A stretch of 64,000 nucleotides of DNA from Neomesorhizobium sp963726065 (GCA_963726065.1 CAVSAU010000011.1:1-64000), one strand, 5' to 3'; counted from the first letter of the stretch, positions 52,096-62,909 are shown. Translations and numbers: made by a program. Notes: generated by a model from the letters alone, not told the origin.

Positions 52096-54297
52096 ATGAA
52101 TGAAGATTCGCGCCTGTTCCGGCTGGAAACCCAGCCGCTGTCCGTGCCGGTGCTCGTGCCGATGCCGGCCGAGCGGCCCTACAGCTATGCCGTGCCCGAC
52201 GGTATGCAAGTCCAGCCGGGCTCGATCGTGCGGGTGCCACTCGGGCCGCGCGAGGTCGCGGGCATCGTCTGGGACGGCGCCACCGACGGGGTCGATCCGA
52301 AGAAGCTCAGGCCTATTTCAGAAGCCTTCGACTGCCCGCCTGTCGAAGAGGGCATGCGCCGGCTGGTCGACTGGATCGCCGCCTACACGCTGTCGCCGCC
52401 CGGCATGGTGGCGCGCATGATCCTGCGCGCGCCCGAGGCCTTCGATCCGCAGCCATGGACGGAAGGCTTGCTGCGCACCGAAAACGAGCCGGATCGCATG
52501 ACGGCGGCGCGGCAACGTGTCCTTGAACTGTCGTCTGACGGCCTTGCGTGGACCCGCTCCGGACTGGCGCATGCCGCCGGCGTGTCGCTCACCGTCATCG
52601 ACGGCCTCAAGGCGCAAGGCGTCTTCGAACAGGTGATGATCCCGCCGCGGCCGGTGGTCGCGGCCCCCGATCCCGGTTACGCGGCGCCGGACCTGACCGA
52701 CGGCCAGAAGGCCGCGGCCGATGTGCTGCGCGAACGGGCGTTGGCCGGCAAGTTCAGCGTTACCCTGATCGACGGCGTCACCGGCTCCGGCAAGACCGAA
52801 GTCTATTTCGAGGCAATCACCGCGGCGGTAGAAAGCGGCAGGCAGGTGCTGATCCTGCTGCCCGAGATCGCGCTCACCCAAGCCTTTCTCGAACGGTTCC
52901 ACGCTCGCTTCGGCGCGAAGCCGGCGCAGTGGCATTCCGACCTGCCGCCGCGCATGCGCGAAAAAGTTTGGCGCCAGGTCGCCGAGGGCACCGTGCGCGT
53001 CGTCGCCGGCGCGCGCTCGGCGCTGTTTCTGCCATTCAACAATCTCGGCCTCATCGTCGTCGACGAGGAGCACGACCCCGCCTACAAGCAGGAAGACCGC
53101 GTCTATTACCACGCCCGGGACATGGCCGTGGTGCGCGGCCACATCGGCAGTTTTCCGGTCGTGCTGGCGTCGGCGACGCCGTCGGTCGAGAGCCGCGTCA
53201 ACGCCTTGCAAGGACGCTACAAGCGCGTGGCGCTGCCGCAGCGCTTCGCCGACGCGGCGATGCCCGATATCCGGTCGATCGACATGCGCAAGGCGCCGCC
53301 GGCGCGGGGCGGGTTTCTGTCGCCGGTGCTCATCGACCATGTCCGCAAGACGCTGGCGCGCGAGGAGCAGTCGCTGCTTTTCCTCAACCGCCGCGGCTAT
53401 GCGCCGCTGACGCTATGCCGCGTCTGCGGTCACCGTTTCCAATGTCCGGACTGTTCGAGCTGGCTGGTCGAGCACCGCTTTCGCGGCCAGCTTCTCTGCC
53501 ACCACTGCGGCCACAGCGAAAAGCGCCCCGAAGCCTGCCCCGAATGCGGCACCTTCGATCACCTGGTTGCCTGCGGCCCGGGGATCGAGCGCATCGCTGA
53601 GGAGGTTGTCGGCCACTTCCCAGACGCCCGCACCATCGTGCTCTCCTCCGACATCATGGGTGGCGTAAAGCGCCTGCGGCTAGAGTTGGAGGCGATTGCC
53701 AACGGCGAGGCCGATATCGTCATCGGCACGCAGTTGGTCGCCAAGGGCCACAACTTCCCCAACATGACGCTGGTCGGCGTCGTCGACGCCGATCTCGGCC
53801 TCGCCAATGGCGATCCACGCGCCGCCGAACGCACCTTCCAGCTGCTCAGCCAGGTCACCGGCCGCGCCGGGCGCACCGGCAAGAAGAGCCACGGGCTGCT
53901 GCAGACCTACCAGCCCGACCACCCGGTGATGCGCGCCATCGTCTCGGGCGACGCCGAGGCTTTTTACGACAGGGAAATCGCCGAACGCGAGCGGTCGCAC
54001 TTGCCCCCGTTCGGGCGGCTGGCGGGTATCATCGTCAGCGCGCAGACGCGCGCCGAGGCCGAGAGCCACGCCCGCGCGCTGCGCCGCGCAGCCCCAGCCT
54101 CAGACGACATCCACGTGCTCGGCCCGGCCGAGGCGCCGCTGGCTCTGATCGGCGGCCGCCACCGCTTCCGCCTGCTGGTGCAGGGCGAACGGCGCTCCGA
54201 CATACAGGACTATATACGCGAGATGCTGGCGGCCGGCCCGAAGATACGCGGCTCGGTGCGGGTCAGCGTCGACATCGATCCGCAGAGCTTCTTGTAG
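52096..54297 (+). CDS. priA: Primosomal replication-restart helicase PriA
   Basis: A 733-aa superfamily 2 helicase that reloads the replisome at stalled forks. An N-terminal 3'-DNA-binding domain (SVPVLVPMPAERPYSYAVPDGM) is followed by Walker A GVTGSGKTEVY, DEEH in VVDEEHDPAYKQED, the Zn-binding Cys cluster (LCRVCGHRFQCPDCSSW, LLCHHCGHSEKRPEACPECG) and helicase motifs IGTQLVAKGHNFPN and QVTGRAGRTGK. Length is normal. Rhizobia usually have it next to the fsa-atp region, as here apart from the IS. Confidence 0.96.
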   Translation: MNEDSRLFRLETQPLSVPVLVPMPAERPYSYAVPDGMQVQPGSIVRVPLGPREVAGIVWDGATDGVDPKKLRPISEAFDCPPVEEGMRRLVDWIAAYTLSPPGMVARMILRAPEAFDPQPWTEGLLRTENEPDRMTAARQRVLELSSDGLAWTRSGLAHAAGVSLTVIDGLKAQGVFEQVMIPPRPVVAAPDPGYAAPDLTDGQKAAADVLRERALAGKFSVTLIDGVTGSGKTEVYFEAITAAVESGRQVLILLPEIALTQAFLERFHARFGAKPAQWHSDLPPRMREKVWRQVAEGTVRVVAGARSALFLPFNNLGLIVVDEEHDPAYKQEDRVYYHARDMAVVRGHIGSFPVVLASATPSVESRVNALQGRYKRVALPQRFADAAMPDIRSIDMRKAPPARGGFLSPVLIDHVRKTLAREEQSLLFLNRRGYAPLTLCRVCGHRFQCPDCSSWLVEHRFRGQLLCHHCGHSEKRPEACPECGTFDHLVACGPGIERIAEEVVGHFPDARTIVLSSDIMGGVKRLRLELEAIANGEADIVIGTQLVAKGHNFPNMTLVGVVDADLGLANGDPRAAERTFQLLSQVTGRAGRTGKKSHGLLQTYQPDHPVMRAIVSGDAEAFYDREIAERERSHLPPFGRLAGIIVSAQTRAEAESHARALRRAAPASDDIHVLGPAEAPLALIGGRHRFRLLVQGERRSDIQDYIREMLAAGPKIRGSVRVSVDIDPQSFL

Positions 54298-54386
54298 CGC
54301 CGGCGCACGAGCATTTCGAATCTACAAAACTATAATGTAGTATATCGACTGCGTGATATACGAGCATAATTTCGATAGAGGTCGTG

Positions 54387-55147
54387 GTGGACGCAGTTAG
54401 GAATCCGTTCGCGCCAGGTGCCGGCTCTCAACCCCCGGAACTTGCAGGGCGAGACGGACATCATCAGTGATGCGGATGTCGCGATACAGCGGGTCTTGCT
54501 CGCGGCCATATCACCTCGTTCATTGCAGCGCCTGAGAACAAGTCTCTCACAGACCTGATTTATCCGAAAGCACATCAGGCCATCCGGCAGCTTTCCTTGC
54601 TTGAAGCTGCAAAAGCCAAGGCATTCAATGCCATGAGGGCTTTGCCAAGCTTTGCCAGCGTATTCAACGTCTCGGTTGGCGATGTATGCCGCGAAGGAAG
54701 CGATCCAGCAGCCGGTCGAGAATGAAGGTGAGACGATCGCTGACGAAGCCCTCGATGAAATCGTATCCAAAACGCATGGCTATCCCTATTTTCTGCAAGA
54801 ATGGGGATACCAGACGTGGAATGCGGCCGACGCGTCTCCAATATCCCCAGCCGACGTTTTGGGATGCTTCTGCAGCGACGCTCAGAAGGCTGGATGAGGG
54901 TTTTTTCAAAGTACGCTTTGAAAGGCTGACCCCCAAGGAGCGTGACTATGATGTACAATGGCAAGGTTGGGCAAAGGGCCGTATCGATCTTCAGACGTTG
55001 CAGATCAACTTGGCGAGAATGTCCAGAGTTCTGAGGCCGCGCCGGGCGACGATAATTCGCAATGGCATGATCTATAGTCCGGCGCATGGCGATATCGCTT
55101 TCACTGTGCCCATTTTTGAAGAGTATCTAGCCAGAAATTGGATGTAG
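54387..55147 (+). pseudogene. Decayed AAA ATPase (ATP-binding protein)
   Basis: Pieces of one protein in shifting frames: RNPFAPGAGSQPPELAGRD near 54405, DIISDADVAIQRVLL in another frame, SLTDLIYPKAHQAIRQLSLLEAAKAK near 54550-54620, then after a gap EGETIADEALDEIVSKTHGY and PYFLQEWGYQTWNAADASPI, and finally IIRNGMIYSPAHGDIAFTVP with FEEYLARNW. I recognise this order from a bacterial family of about 400-aa ATPases. Walker A and B are missing through internal deletion, and several frameshifts are needed, so it is non-functional. Confidence 0.75.
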
Positions 55148-55186
55148 GGTGCCGGTAGCCTCGGAATTTGCGCGAGACAATTTTAC

Positions 55187-55894
55187 ATGAAAACCCTCGG
55201 CCTGATCGGCGGCATGAGCTGGGAATCGACGGCGATCTATTACCGCCATCTCAACGAGATCGTGCGCGAACGCCTGGGCGGCCTGCATTCGGCCAAGCTG
55301 CTCCTGTGGTCGTTCGATTTCGCCGAGATCGCCGAGCGCCAGCATGCAGGCGACTGGCAAGGGGCGGCGGCGCTGCTCTCGGCTGCCGCGGAAAAACTTC
55401 AGGAGAGCGGCGCCGAGGGCCTGCTCATCTGCACCAACACGATGCACCGCATGGCCGACGAAGTGCAGGCGGCGGTTTCGATCCCGCTGATCCACATCGC
55501 CGATGCGACCGCTGGGGTCATGAAGCAGGCTGGCGCCATGAAGCCTGCGCTGCTTGCCACCGGGTTCACCATGGAGCAGGATTTCTACAAGGGCCGGCTG
55601 GCGCGCAAGCATGGCATGGCGCCGGTGGTGCCGGACCAGGCGGGCCGCGCCATGGTCCACCGCGTCATTTATGACGAGCTCTGCAAGGGCGTCGTCACCG
55701 GCGAATCGAAAGCCGCCTATATCGCCGAGGTCGCCAAAATGCGGCGTGGTAACGACATCGACAGCGTCATCATGGGCTGCACCGAGATCACCATGCTGAT
55801 CGGGCAGGAGGATTTCGACATTCCGGTTTTCGACACCACACGCATCCATGCGCAGGCAGCGGTCGATTTCGCGCTCGGCCGAACAAGCAGATAG
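55187..55894 (+). CDS. Aspartate/glutamate racemase-family protein
   Basis: A 235-aa cofactor-independent amino-acid racemase, YgeA type. MKTLGLIGGMSWESTAIYYRHLNE is the N-terminus; the two catalytic Cys are in LICTNTMHRMADEV and SVIMGCTEITML, which identify a two-base racemase of Asp or a broad-specificity enzyme. No strong ribosome site is seen before the ATG. Separate from its neighbours. Confidence 0.9.
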   Translation: MKTLGLIGGMSWESTAIYYRHLNEIVRERLGGLHSAKLLLWSFDFAEIAERQHAGDWQGAAALLSAAAEKLQESGAEGLLICTNTMHRMADEVQAAVSIPLIHIADATAGVMKQAGAMKPALLATGFTMEQDFYKGRLARKHGMAPVVPDQAGRAMVHRVIYDELCKGVVTGESKAAYIAEVAKMRRGNDIDSVIMGCTEITMLIGQEDFDIPVFDTTRIHAQAAVDFALGRTSR

Positions 55895-55920
55895 GGCGGG
55901 ATGCTTGGGTTCAACCCGGA

Positions 55921-55999
55921 TGCATTCCGTTCTATCTCGTTGTTTTTCCGTAATTCCCGAGGGAAAGCCGGTATCCATTTTTCCTGGAATTGCTCTAGA
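55921..55999. repeat. Palindromic intergenic repeat, copy C
   Basis: The tail TTTTTCCTGGAATTGCTCT corresponds to TTTCCTGGAAACGCTCT at 7384, and CCCGAGGGAAAGCC matches CCGAACCGGAAAACC. Located between the racemase and the small membrane-protein gene. Confidence 0.55.
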
Positions 56000-56038
56000 A
56001 TGAGCGCGCTTTCAAACAGTCATTTTTGAGGGGACATC

Positions 56039-56434
56039 ATGGAATTCTCGTTTCCCTGGCCGACAAGCCAAGGCGAATGGCTGGCATGGTCGTCCGCCGT
56101 CGTAACGGTGCTGCTCGGCCTCCTCTTCCTGTTTGCACCGCGGCTCAGCTTCCGCCTCCTGCACCTGCAGCCCGCCGAAAAGCACCCCGAAGCGGTCGGC
56201 GAGGCGCGCGCCACCATGTCCGGCTTCTACCTGGGCGTCGGTCTCTGCTGCATTCTGTTGGCGCAGCCGCTGCTTTACATGGCGCTCGGCTTCTCCTGGC
56301 TTTTCACCGCGTTCGGCCGCATCGTCTCGATGTTGTCAGACGATGGCAACACGCTCTACAACTGGGTTTGGCTGGTCATCGAACTGGCTTTGGCGGCGCT
56401 GCCGCTGGCTCTTGCTTTGGGCTTCGTTCCCTGA
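56039..56434 (+). CDS. Small integral membrane protein (DUF4345-like)
   Basis: A 131-aa protein with about four hydrophobic helices (WSSAVVTVLLGLLFLFAP; TMSGFYLGVGLCCILLAQPLL; YMALGFSWLFTAFGRIVSML; WLVIELALAALPLALALGF). The ARATMSGFYLG segment with Gly and the AFGRIVS motif recall the DUF4345 family. GGGG precedes the ATG. Function unknown. Confidence 0.75.
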   Translation: MEFSFPWPTSQGEWLAWSSAVVTVLLGLLFLFAPRLSFRLLHLQPAEKHPEAVGEARATMSGFYLGVGLCCILLAQPLLYMALGFSWLFTAFGRIVSMLSDDGNTLYNWVWLVIELALAALPLALALGFVP

Positions 56435-56505
56435 TTCCCGGTGGTGCCCGGGCGGGTCCGGCGGTGCTGCGACAAAACTGCCTGAAAAGCTTGTGTTTTG
56501 CCGTG

Positions 56506-56533
56506 TTGCGGTCGCCAAAAGCCTGTGCTAGAC
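56506..56533 (+). promoter_or_regulatory. Candidate atp operon promoter
   Basis: TTGCGG (56506-56511), 16-bp spacer, CTAGAC (56528-56533), a pairing frequent in alphaproteobacterial sigma-70 promoters. It leaves a leader of about 130 nt before atpH. Confidence 0.4.
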
Positions 56534-56671
56534 GGCAATCGACTTTTGGCCGGGGGGTGCCGTCAGGAATCCCTTAAAGCCATTAAAATTCAACAAGGTC
56601 AAAGATTTAGCCAGAGTCCGGTACTCGCGCCAGAAATCTTGCGGCCTGTCAGACGAGAGAAAAGACGGTCC

Positions 56672-57232
56672 GTGGCTCAGTCTAACTCGCCAATCTCCGG
56701 TGTTGCCGAGCGTTATGCGGGTTCATTGTTCGAACTCGCCGCCCAGGCAAACACTGTCGCCGAGGTGGAAAAGAACCTTGGCCGCTTTGAAGAGCTGCTC
56801 CAGGGCAGCGACGATCTCGACCGCTTGATCAAGAGCCCGGTTTTCTCCGCCGAGGACCAGCTGAAGGCCATCTCGGCCATCCTCGACAAAGCCAAGATCG
56901 GCGGTCTCGTCGGCAATTTCCTGCGCGTGGTGGCCAAGAATCGCCGCCTCTTCGCCGTCCCCGGCATGATCCGCGCCTACCGCCGCATCGCCGCCGAGGC
57001 GCGCGGTGAAATTTCTGCAGAAGTCACGTCGGCGCATGCGCTGACGCCGGCCCAGCAAACCGAGCTGAAGGCGGCGCTGAAAGGCGTTGCCGGCAAGGAC
57101 GTCTCGATCGCCGTGACGGTCGATCCGTCGCTGCTCGGCGGTCTCGTCGTCAAGATGGGCTCGCGCCAGATCGATACGTCGCTCAAAACCAAACTCAATT
57201 CGCTCAAGCTTGCACTGAAAGAGGTCGGCTGA
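56672..57232 (+). CDS. atpH: F1 ATP synthase delta subunit
   Basis: A 186-aa subunit that joins F1 to the peripheral stalk. The conserved AQSNSPISGVAERYAGSLFELA start follows a GTG at 56672, preceded by GAGAG-like sequence; upstream codons are not subunit-like. VNIMG-type C-terminus is replaced by DPSLLGGLVVKMGSRQIDTSLKTKL, the normal family end. Its stop overlaps the atpA start as TGATG. Confidence 0.95.
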   Translation: MAQSNSPISGVAERYAGSLFELAAQANTVAEVEKNLGRFEELLQGSDDLDRLIKSPVFSAEDQLKAISAILDKAKIGGLVGNFLRVVAKNRRLFAVPGMIRAYRRIAAEARGEISAEVTSAHALTPAQQTELKAALKGVAGKDVSIAVTVDPSLLGGLVVKMGSRQIDTSLKTKLNSLKLALKEVG

Positions 57233-58761
57233 TGGATATCCGCGCCGCGGAAATTTCCGCAATCCTGAAAGATCAGATCAAGAACTTCGGCAAGGAGGCT
57301 GAAGTCTCCGAAGTCGGCCAGGTGCTGTCCGTCGGTGACGGCATCGCCCGTGTCTATGGTCTCGACAACGTCCAGGCGGGCGAGATGGTCGAGTTTCCGG
57401 GCGGCATCCGTGGCATGGCGCTCAACCTCGAAAGCGACAATGTCGGCGTCGTTATCTTCGGCAACGACCGCGACATCAAGGAAGGCGACACCGTCAAGCG
57501 CACCGGTGCCATCGTTGACGCCCCCGTCGGCCCTGGCCTGCTCGGCCGCGTCGTTGACGCGCTCGGCAACCCGATCGACGGCAAGGGCCCGATCAAGGCG
57601 GAGAAGCGCATGCGCGTCGACGTCAAGGCGCCCGGCATCATTCCCCGCAAGTCGGTGCACGAGCCGATGTCGACCGGCCTGAAGGCCATCGACGCGCTCA
57701 TCCCGGTCGGTCGCGGCCAGCGCGAGCTGGTCATCGGCGACCGCCAGACCGGCAAGACCGCCATCATTCTCGACACCATCCTGAACCAGAAGGCCATTCA
57801 CCAGAGCGGCCCGGATTCGGAAAAGCTCTATTGCGTCTACGTCGCCGTCGGCCAGAAGCGCTCGACCGTCGCGCAGTTCGTGAAGGTGCTCGAAGAGCGC
57901 GGCGCGCTCGAATATTCGATCATCGTCGCCGCCACCGCTTCGGACCCGGCTCCGATGCAGTTCCTGGCGCCGTTCACCGCCTGCACCATGGGCGAATACT
58001 TCCGCGACAACGGCCAGCACGCGCTGATCGGTTATGACGACCTGTCCAAGCAGGCCGTCGCCTACCGCCAGATGTCGCTGCTGCTGCGCCGCCCGCCGGG
58101 CCGCGAAGCCTATCCGGGCGACGTCTTCTACCTGCACTCGCGCCTGCTCGAGCGCGCCGCCAAGCTCAACGACGACAACGGCAACGGTTCGCTGACCGCG
58201 CTGCCGGTCATCGAGACGCAGGCCAACGACGTGTCGGCCTACATCCCGACCAACGTGATCTCGATCACCGACGGCCAGATCTTTCTTGAGACCAACCTGT
58301 TCTTCCAGGGCATCCGCCCGGCGGTGAACGTTGGCCTCTCGGTGTCGCGCGTCGGTTCGTCGGCGCAGATCAAGGCGATGAAGCAGGTCGCCGGCTCGAT
58401 CAAGGGCGAGCTCGCGCAGTACCGCGAGATGGCGGCCTTCGCGCAGTTCGGTTCCGATCTCGATGCCGCCACGCAGCGCCTCCTGAACCGCGGCGCCCGC
58501 CTGACGGAGCTGCTGAAGCAGCCGCAGTTCTCGCCACTCAAGGTCGAAGAGCAGGTCGCGGTGATCTTCGCTGGCGTCAATGGCTACCTCGACAAGCTCG
58601 CCGTCAACCAGGTCGGCAAGTTCGAGCAGGGGCTGCTCGCCCACATGCGCTCGGAAGGCAAGGGCGTGCTCGACGCAATCCGCAAGGACAAGCAGTTGTC
58701 GGACGAGACCCGCGCCAATCTCAAGGCGCAGATCGACGCGTTCGCCAAGAACTTCGCCTGA
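57232..58761 (+). CDS. atpA: F1 ATP synthase alpha subunit
   Basis: A 509-aa non-catalytic nucleotide-binding subunit. The P-loop is GDRQTGKTAII, with SIIVAATASDPAPMQFLAPFTACTMGEYFRDNGQHALIGYDDLSKQAVAYRQMSLLLRRPPGREAYPGDVFYLHSRLLERAA as continuous landmarks across the middle; the arginine finger lies in SVSRVGSSAQIKAMKQV. Part of atpHAGDC, sharing one base with atpH. Confidence 0.97.
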   Translation: MDIRAAEISAILKDQIKNFGKEAEVSEVGQVLSVGDGIARVYGLDNVQAGEMVEFPGGIRGMALNLESDNVGVVIFGNDRDIKEGDTVKRTGAIVDAPVGPGLLGRVVDALGNPIDGKGPIKAEKRMRVDVKAPGIIPRKSVHEPMSTGLKAIDALIPVGRGQRELVIGDRQTGKTAIILDTILNQKAIHQSGPDSEKLYCVYVAVGQKRSTVAQFVKVLEERGALEYSIIVAATASDPAPMQFLAPFTACTMGEYFRDNGQHALIGYDDLSKQAVAYRQMSLLLRRPPGREAYPGDVFYLHSRLLERAAKLNDDNGNGSLTALPVIETQANDVSAYIPTNVISITDGQIFLETNLFFQGIRPAVNVGLSVSRVGSSAQIKAMKQVAGSIKGELAQYREMAAFAQFGSDLDAATQRLLNRGARLTELLKQPQFSPLKVEEQVAVIFAGVNGYLDKLAVNQVGKFEQGLLAHMRSEGKGVLDAIRKDKQLSDETRANLKAQIDAFAKNFA

Positions 58762-58788
58762 ACAGGCGGGACGGATCAGGGTTGAGGC

Positions 58789-59673
58789 ATGGCTTCACTA
58801 AAAGACCTTCGTAACCGTATCGCCTCGGTCAAGGCGACGCAGAAGATCACCAAGGCGATGCAGATGGTCGCCGCGGCTAAGCTGCGCCGCGCCCAGGAAG
58901 CGGCGGAAGCGGCCCGGCCCTATTCGCAGCGTATGGGCGCCGTGCTCGCCAACATCGCGCAGGCGGTCGGCGGCGGCGGCGAAGCCCCGGCACTGATGAC
59001 CGGCACCGGCAAGGACGACGTGCACCTGCTTGTCGTCTGCACCGCCGAGCGCGGCCTCTGCGGCGGCTTCAACTCGCAGATTTCGCGGCTTGCCCGCGAG
59101 CACGCCCGCAAGCTCATCGCGGCAGGCAAGACCGTCAAGATCATCAGTGTCGGCAAGAAGGGCTACGACATCCTTCGCCGCGACTACGGCAACCTGATCA
59201 TCGACCGCGTCGACCTGCGAGAAGTGAAGACGCTCGGCTTCGTCAATGCCGACGCCATCGCCCGCAAGGTGATCGCGCTGTTCAACGAAGGCCAGTTCGA
59301 CGTCTGCACGCTGTTCTATTCGGAATTCAAGTCGGTGATCAGCCAGGTTCCGACGGCGCAGCAGATCATCCCGGCGGCTGACTCGGTCGCCGCCGCGGAG
59401 CCGGAATCGGCTGGCAGCGCCGTCTACGAATACGAGCCGGAGCCGGGCGAAATCCTTGGCGACCTCATCCCGCGCAACATCGCGGTGCAGATTTTCCGGG
59501 CCCTGCTCGAAAACGCTGCCGGCGAGATGGGCGCCAAGATGAGCGCGATGGACAATGCGACACGCAATGCCGGCGATATGATCAACAAACTGTCGATCAC
59601 CTACAACCGTCAGCGCCAGGCGCAGATCACCAAGGAACTGATCGAAATCATTTCGGGCGCCGAAGCGCTCTAG
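58789..59673 (+). CDS. atpG: F1 ATP synthase gamma subunit
   Basis: A 294-aa central rotor shaft. MASLKDLRNRIASVKATQKITKAMQMVAAAKLRRAQ and the C-terminal DNATRNAGDMINKLSITYNRQRQAQITKELIEIISGAEAL are the two coiled-coil halves; TAERGLCGGFNSQI is the Rossmann-like region. Length is typical for alphaproteobacteria. It starts 28 bp after atpA. Confidence 0.96.
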   Translation: MASLKDLRNRIASVKATQKITKAMQMVAAAKLRRAQEAAEAARPYSQRMGAVLANIAQAVGGGGEAPALMTGTGKDDVHLLVVCTAERGLCGGFNSQISRLAREHARKLIAAGKTVKIISVGKKGYDILRRDYGNLIIDRVDLREVKTLGFVNADAIARKVIALFNEGQFDVCTLFYSEFKSVISQVPTAQQIIPAADSVAAAEPESAGSAVYEYEPEPGEILGDLIPRNIAVQIFRALLENAAGEMGAKMSAMDNATRNAGDMINKLSITYNRQRQAQITKELIEIISGAEAL

Positions 59674-59710
59674 GCGCGCGGGCGCGGAAGGCAAGCTTCC
59701 GCATCGCGCG
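59674..59710 (+). promoter_or_regulatory. Intercistronic hairpin between atpG and atpD
   Basis: GCGGAAG-GCAAG-CTTCCGC (59684-59702) sits between the outer GCGCGCG and CGCGCG runs, which can lengthen the stem. There is no T-run. It could protect or process the mRNA so that beta, needed at three copies per gamma, is made in excess. Confidence 0.45.
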
Positions 59711-59739
59711 AGACGAAACGGACGAAAAGGGTAGACAAA

Positions 59740-61314
<1,575 letters not shown>

Positions 61315-61320
61315 GGCAAC

Positions 61321-61411
61321 GGCAGTAGGAAATAGGGAGTAGGCAGTAGGGACAACGGAAGCCGGCGCAGCACATCTTTGCTACTGCCTACTGCCGATTG
61401 CCCACTGCCTG
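61321..61411. repeat. Short-repeat inverted element between atpD and atpC
   Basis: Tandem-like AGTAGG/ATAGGG units (GGCAGTAGG, AATAGGGAG, TAGGCAGTAGG) on the left, and CTACTGCCTAC with GATTGCCCACTGCC on the right. GTAGGCAGTAG (61339-61349) pairs exactly with CTACTGCCTAC (61381-61391). It separates atpC from atpD by 104 bp. Confidence 0.6.
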
Positions 61412-61418
61412 ATGGAAA

Positions 61419-61823
61419 ATGGCCGACAACTTCAAGTTCGAACTCGTTTCGCCCGAGCGCCTGCTGGTCTCCGAAGAGGTCCAGCATGTCGTTATTCCGG
61501 GCGCCGAAGGCGAGATGACCGTGATGGCCAACCACGCGCCGGTGATGACCACCATCAAGCCGGGCGTCGTCACCGTCAGGCCTGCCTCGGGCGCGGAAGA
61601 GCGTTACGTGGTGTTCGGCGGCTTCGCCGACATCCTGCCGGAAGGCTGCACGCTGCTGGCCGAATCGGCGGTCGCCGTTGATGACATCGACCGCACCGAC
61701 CTTGCCCGCCGCATCCAGGAGGCCAAGGAAGACGTGGCCGACGCCAAGGACGACAAGGCAAAGACCAAGGCCGAGCAGTTCCTTGCCCAGCTCACCACGC
61801 TGGAGGCCGCGCTGGCCGCCTGA
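61419..61823 (+). CDS. atpC: F1 ATP synthase epsilon subunit
   Basis: A 134-aa subunit coupling the c-ring to gamma. FKFELVSPERLLVSEEVQHVVIPGAEGEMTVMANHAPVMTTIKPG is the beta-sandwich domain; the C-terminal helices (DLARRIQEAKEDVADAKDDKAKTKAEQFLAQL) are present but short. The ribosome site (GATGGA) is close to the ATG; the repeat just upstream may have altered it. Confidence 0.95.
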   Translation: MADNFKFELVSPERLLVSEEVQHVVIPGAEGEMTVMANHAPVMTTIKPGVVTVRPASGAEERYVVFGGFADILPEGCTLLAESAVAVDDIDRTDLARRIQEAKEDVADAKDDKAKTKAEQFLAQLTTLEAALAA

Positions 61824-61849
61824 CCGCCGCCTGCGAACAGACTTGAAAG

Positions 61850-61874
61850 AGCCGGGTTTCAGCCCGGCTTTTTT
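61850..61874 (+). terminator. Terminator of the atp operon
   Basis: AGCCGGG (61850-61856), loop TTTCAG, CCCGGCT (61863-61869), followed by TTTTT. It lies 27 bp after the atpC stop. Confidence 0.88.
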
Positions 61875-62053
61875 GTGGTCGCCACGCTGATCTTGATCCT
61901 CGGTGAACGTCTCCGAAGCGTGCGACCCGTGTATCTGAGCAACCGATCCGCAAGAACGGATTGCGCAGTGCTGCTTGCAAGATAAGTGTATTGGTGATGG
62001 CGCAGACTAGTTTAAGGATGTCCTTGATACTGTGAAGCGATTGGAGGGGCTTC

Positions 62054-62884
62054 ATGTTGGGACTTGATGTCAAGACTTGGCTTGGTTTCGCTTTTGTCGG
62101 CGCACTGGTCTCGACCATTGGGTCCATTCTCGGAATAGTTATAAAAGAATACTTCTTCGCGCGCTCGTTCGAGGTTTGGAAGCAAAATCAATCCATCGAA
62201 AAGATATATCAAAAGTACCGTGATCCATTGCAGTTATCTGCGCGTGAGTTAGCCTCTCGTCTATATGAAATTCTGAATACATACCCACCGCCTTTTCTTT
62301 CTGCGGAAGTGAAGCTTATCAAAGCTGAAAGGCAGGTGAACAACAGCGACACAGATCCATACTTCCGAAAATACAAACTGATCAGCACCCTTTATCGAAT
62401 TTGCGCATTTTTGGGGTGGCTGGAGCTTTATCGTCAGGAGCTGACATTTTACGACGCCACCGAGAATTGTCATACTTCCCGCGTTGATGAAACGTTGTCA
62501 GCGATAAGAAGCGACTTCGCGGATGGCCACCTGAACGATGCGGCTGACTGGTATTACTGGCGGGATACGTTGGTTTTCCGCGAGGAATTGCGCGCTGTAG
62601 GCGAATCCATGATCGAAAACACGGGATCAAACAGGTCGATCGTGGGCTATGGGCGTTTTGTTGAACTCATAAACAGCGATTCAGCTAATGCGACCAAGTC
62701 TTGGTCTCAAGTTGTTCTCAATTTTGTCGTTGATCTCGAGGAGGGCGGTAAGGACTTCAGAAAAGTTCGGCTGGAACGTGTTTTGCTTCACATTCTCGAT
62801 CTCATTCAACTCATCGACAGACGCGGCTTAGGAGAACGACTGGAAGGTGCACGAAAGAAGGTAGCAGGAGCCGCAAGAGCTTAA
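62054..62884 (+). CDS. Membrane-anchored hypothetical protein, AT-richer than its neighbours
   Basis: A 276-aa protein with one N-terminal TM helix (WLGFAFVGALVSTIGSILGIVI), then a large soluble helical domain. FEVWKQNQSIEKIYQKYRDPLQLSARELASRLYEIL recalls uncharacterised bacterial proteins with a YRDPL...ASRLYxI pattern. GGAGGGG-like sequence precedes the ATG. Codons and base content are visibly less GC-rich than in atp or sodC, suggesting acquisition. No catalytic motif seen. Function unknown. Confidence 0.75.
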   Translation: MLGLDVKTWLGFAFVGALVSTIGSILGIVIKEYFFARSFEVWKQNQSIEKIYQKYRDPLQLSARELASRLYEILNTYPPPFLSAEVKLIKAERQVNNSDTDPYFRKYKLISTLYRICAFLGWLELYRQELTFYDATENCHTSRVDETLSAIRSDFADGHLNDAADWYYWRDTLVFREELRAVGESMIENTGSNRSIVGYGRFVELINSDSANATKSWSQVVLNFVVDLEEGGKDFRKVRLERVLLHILDLIQLIDRRGLGERLEGARKKVAGAARA

Positions 62885-62909
62885 CCTGCGCACCACTGGT
62901 GATTCAGCC

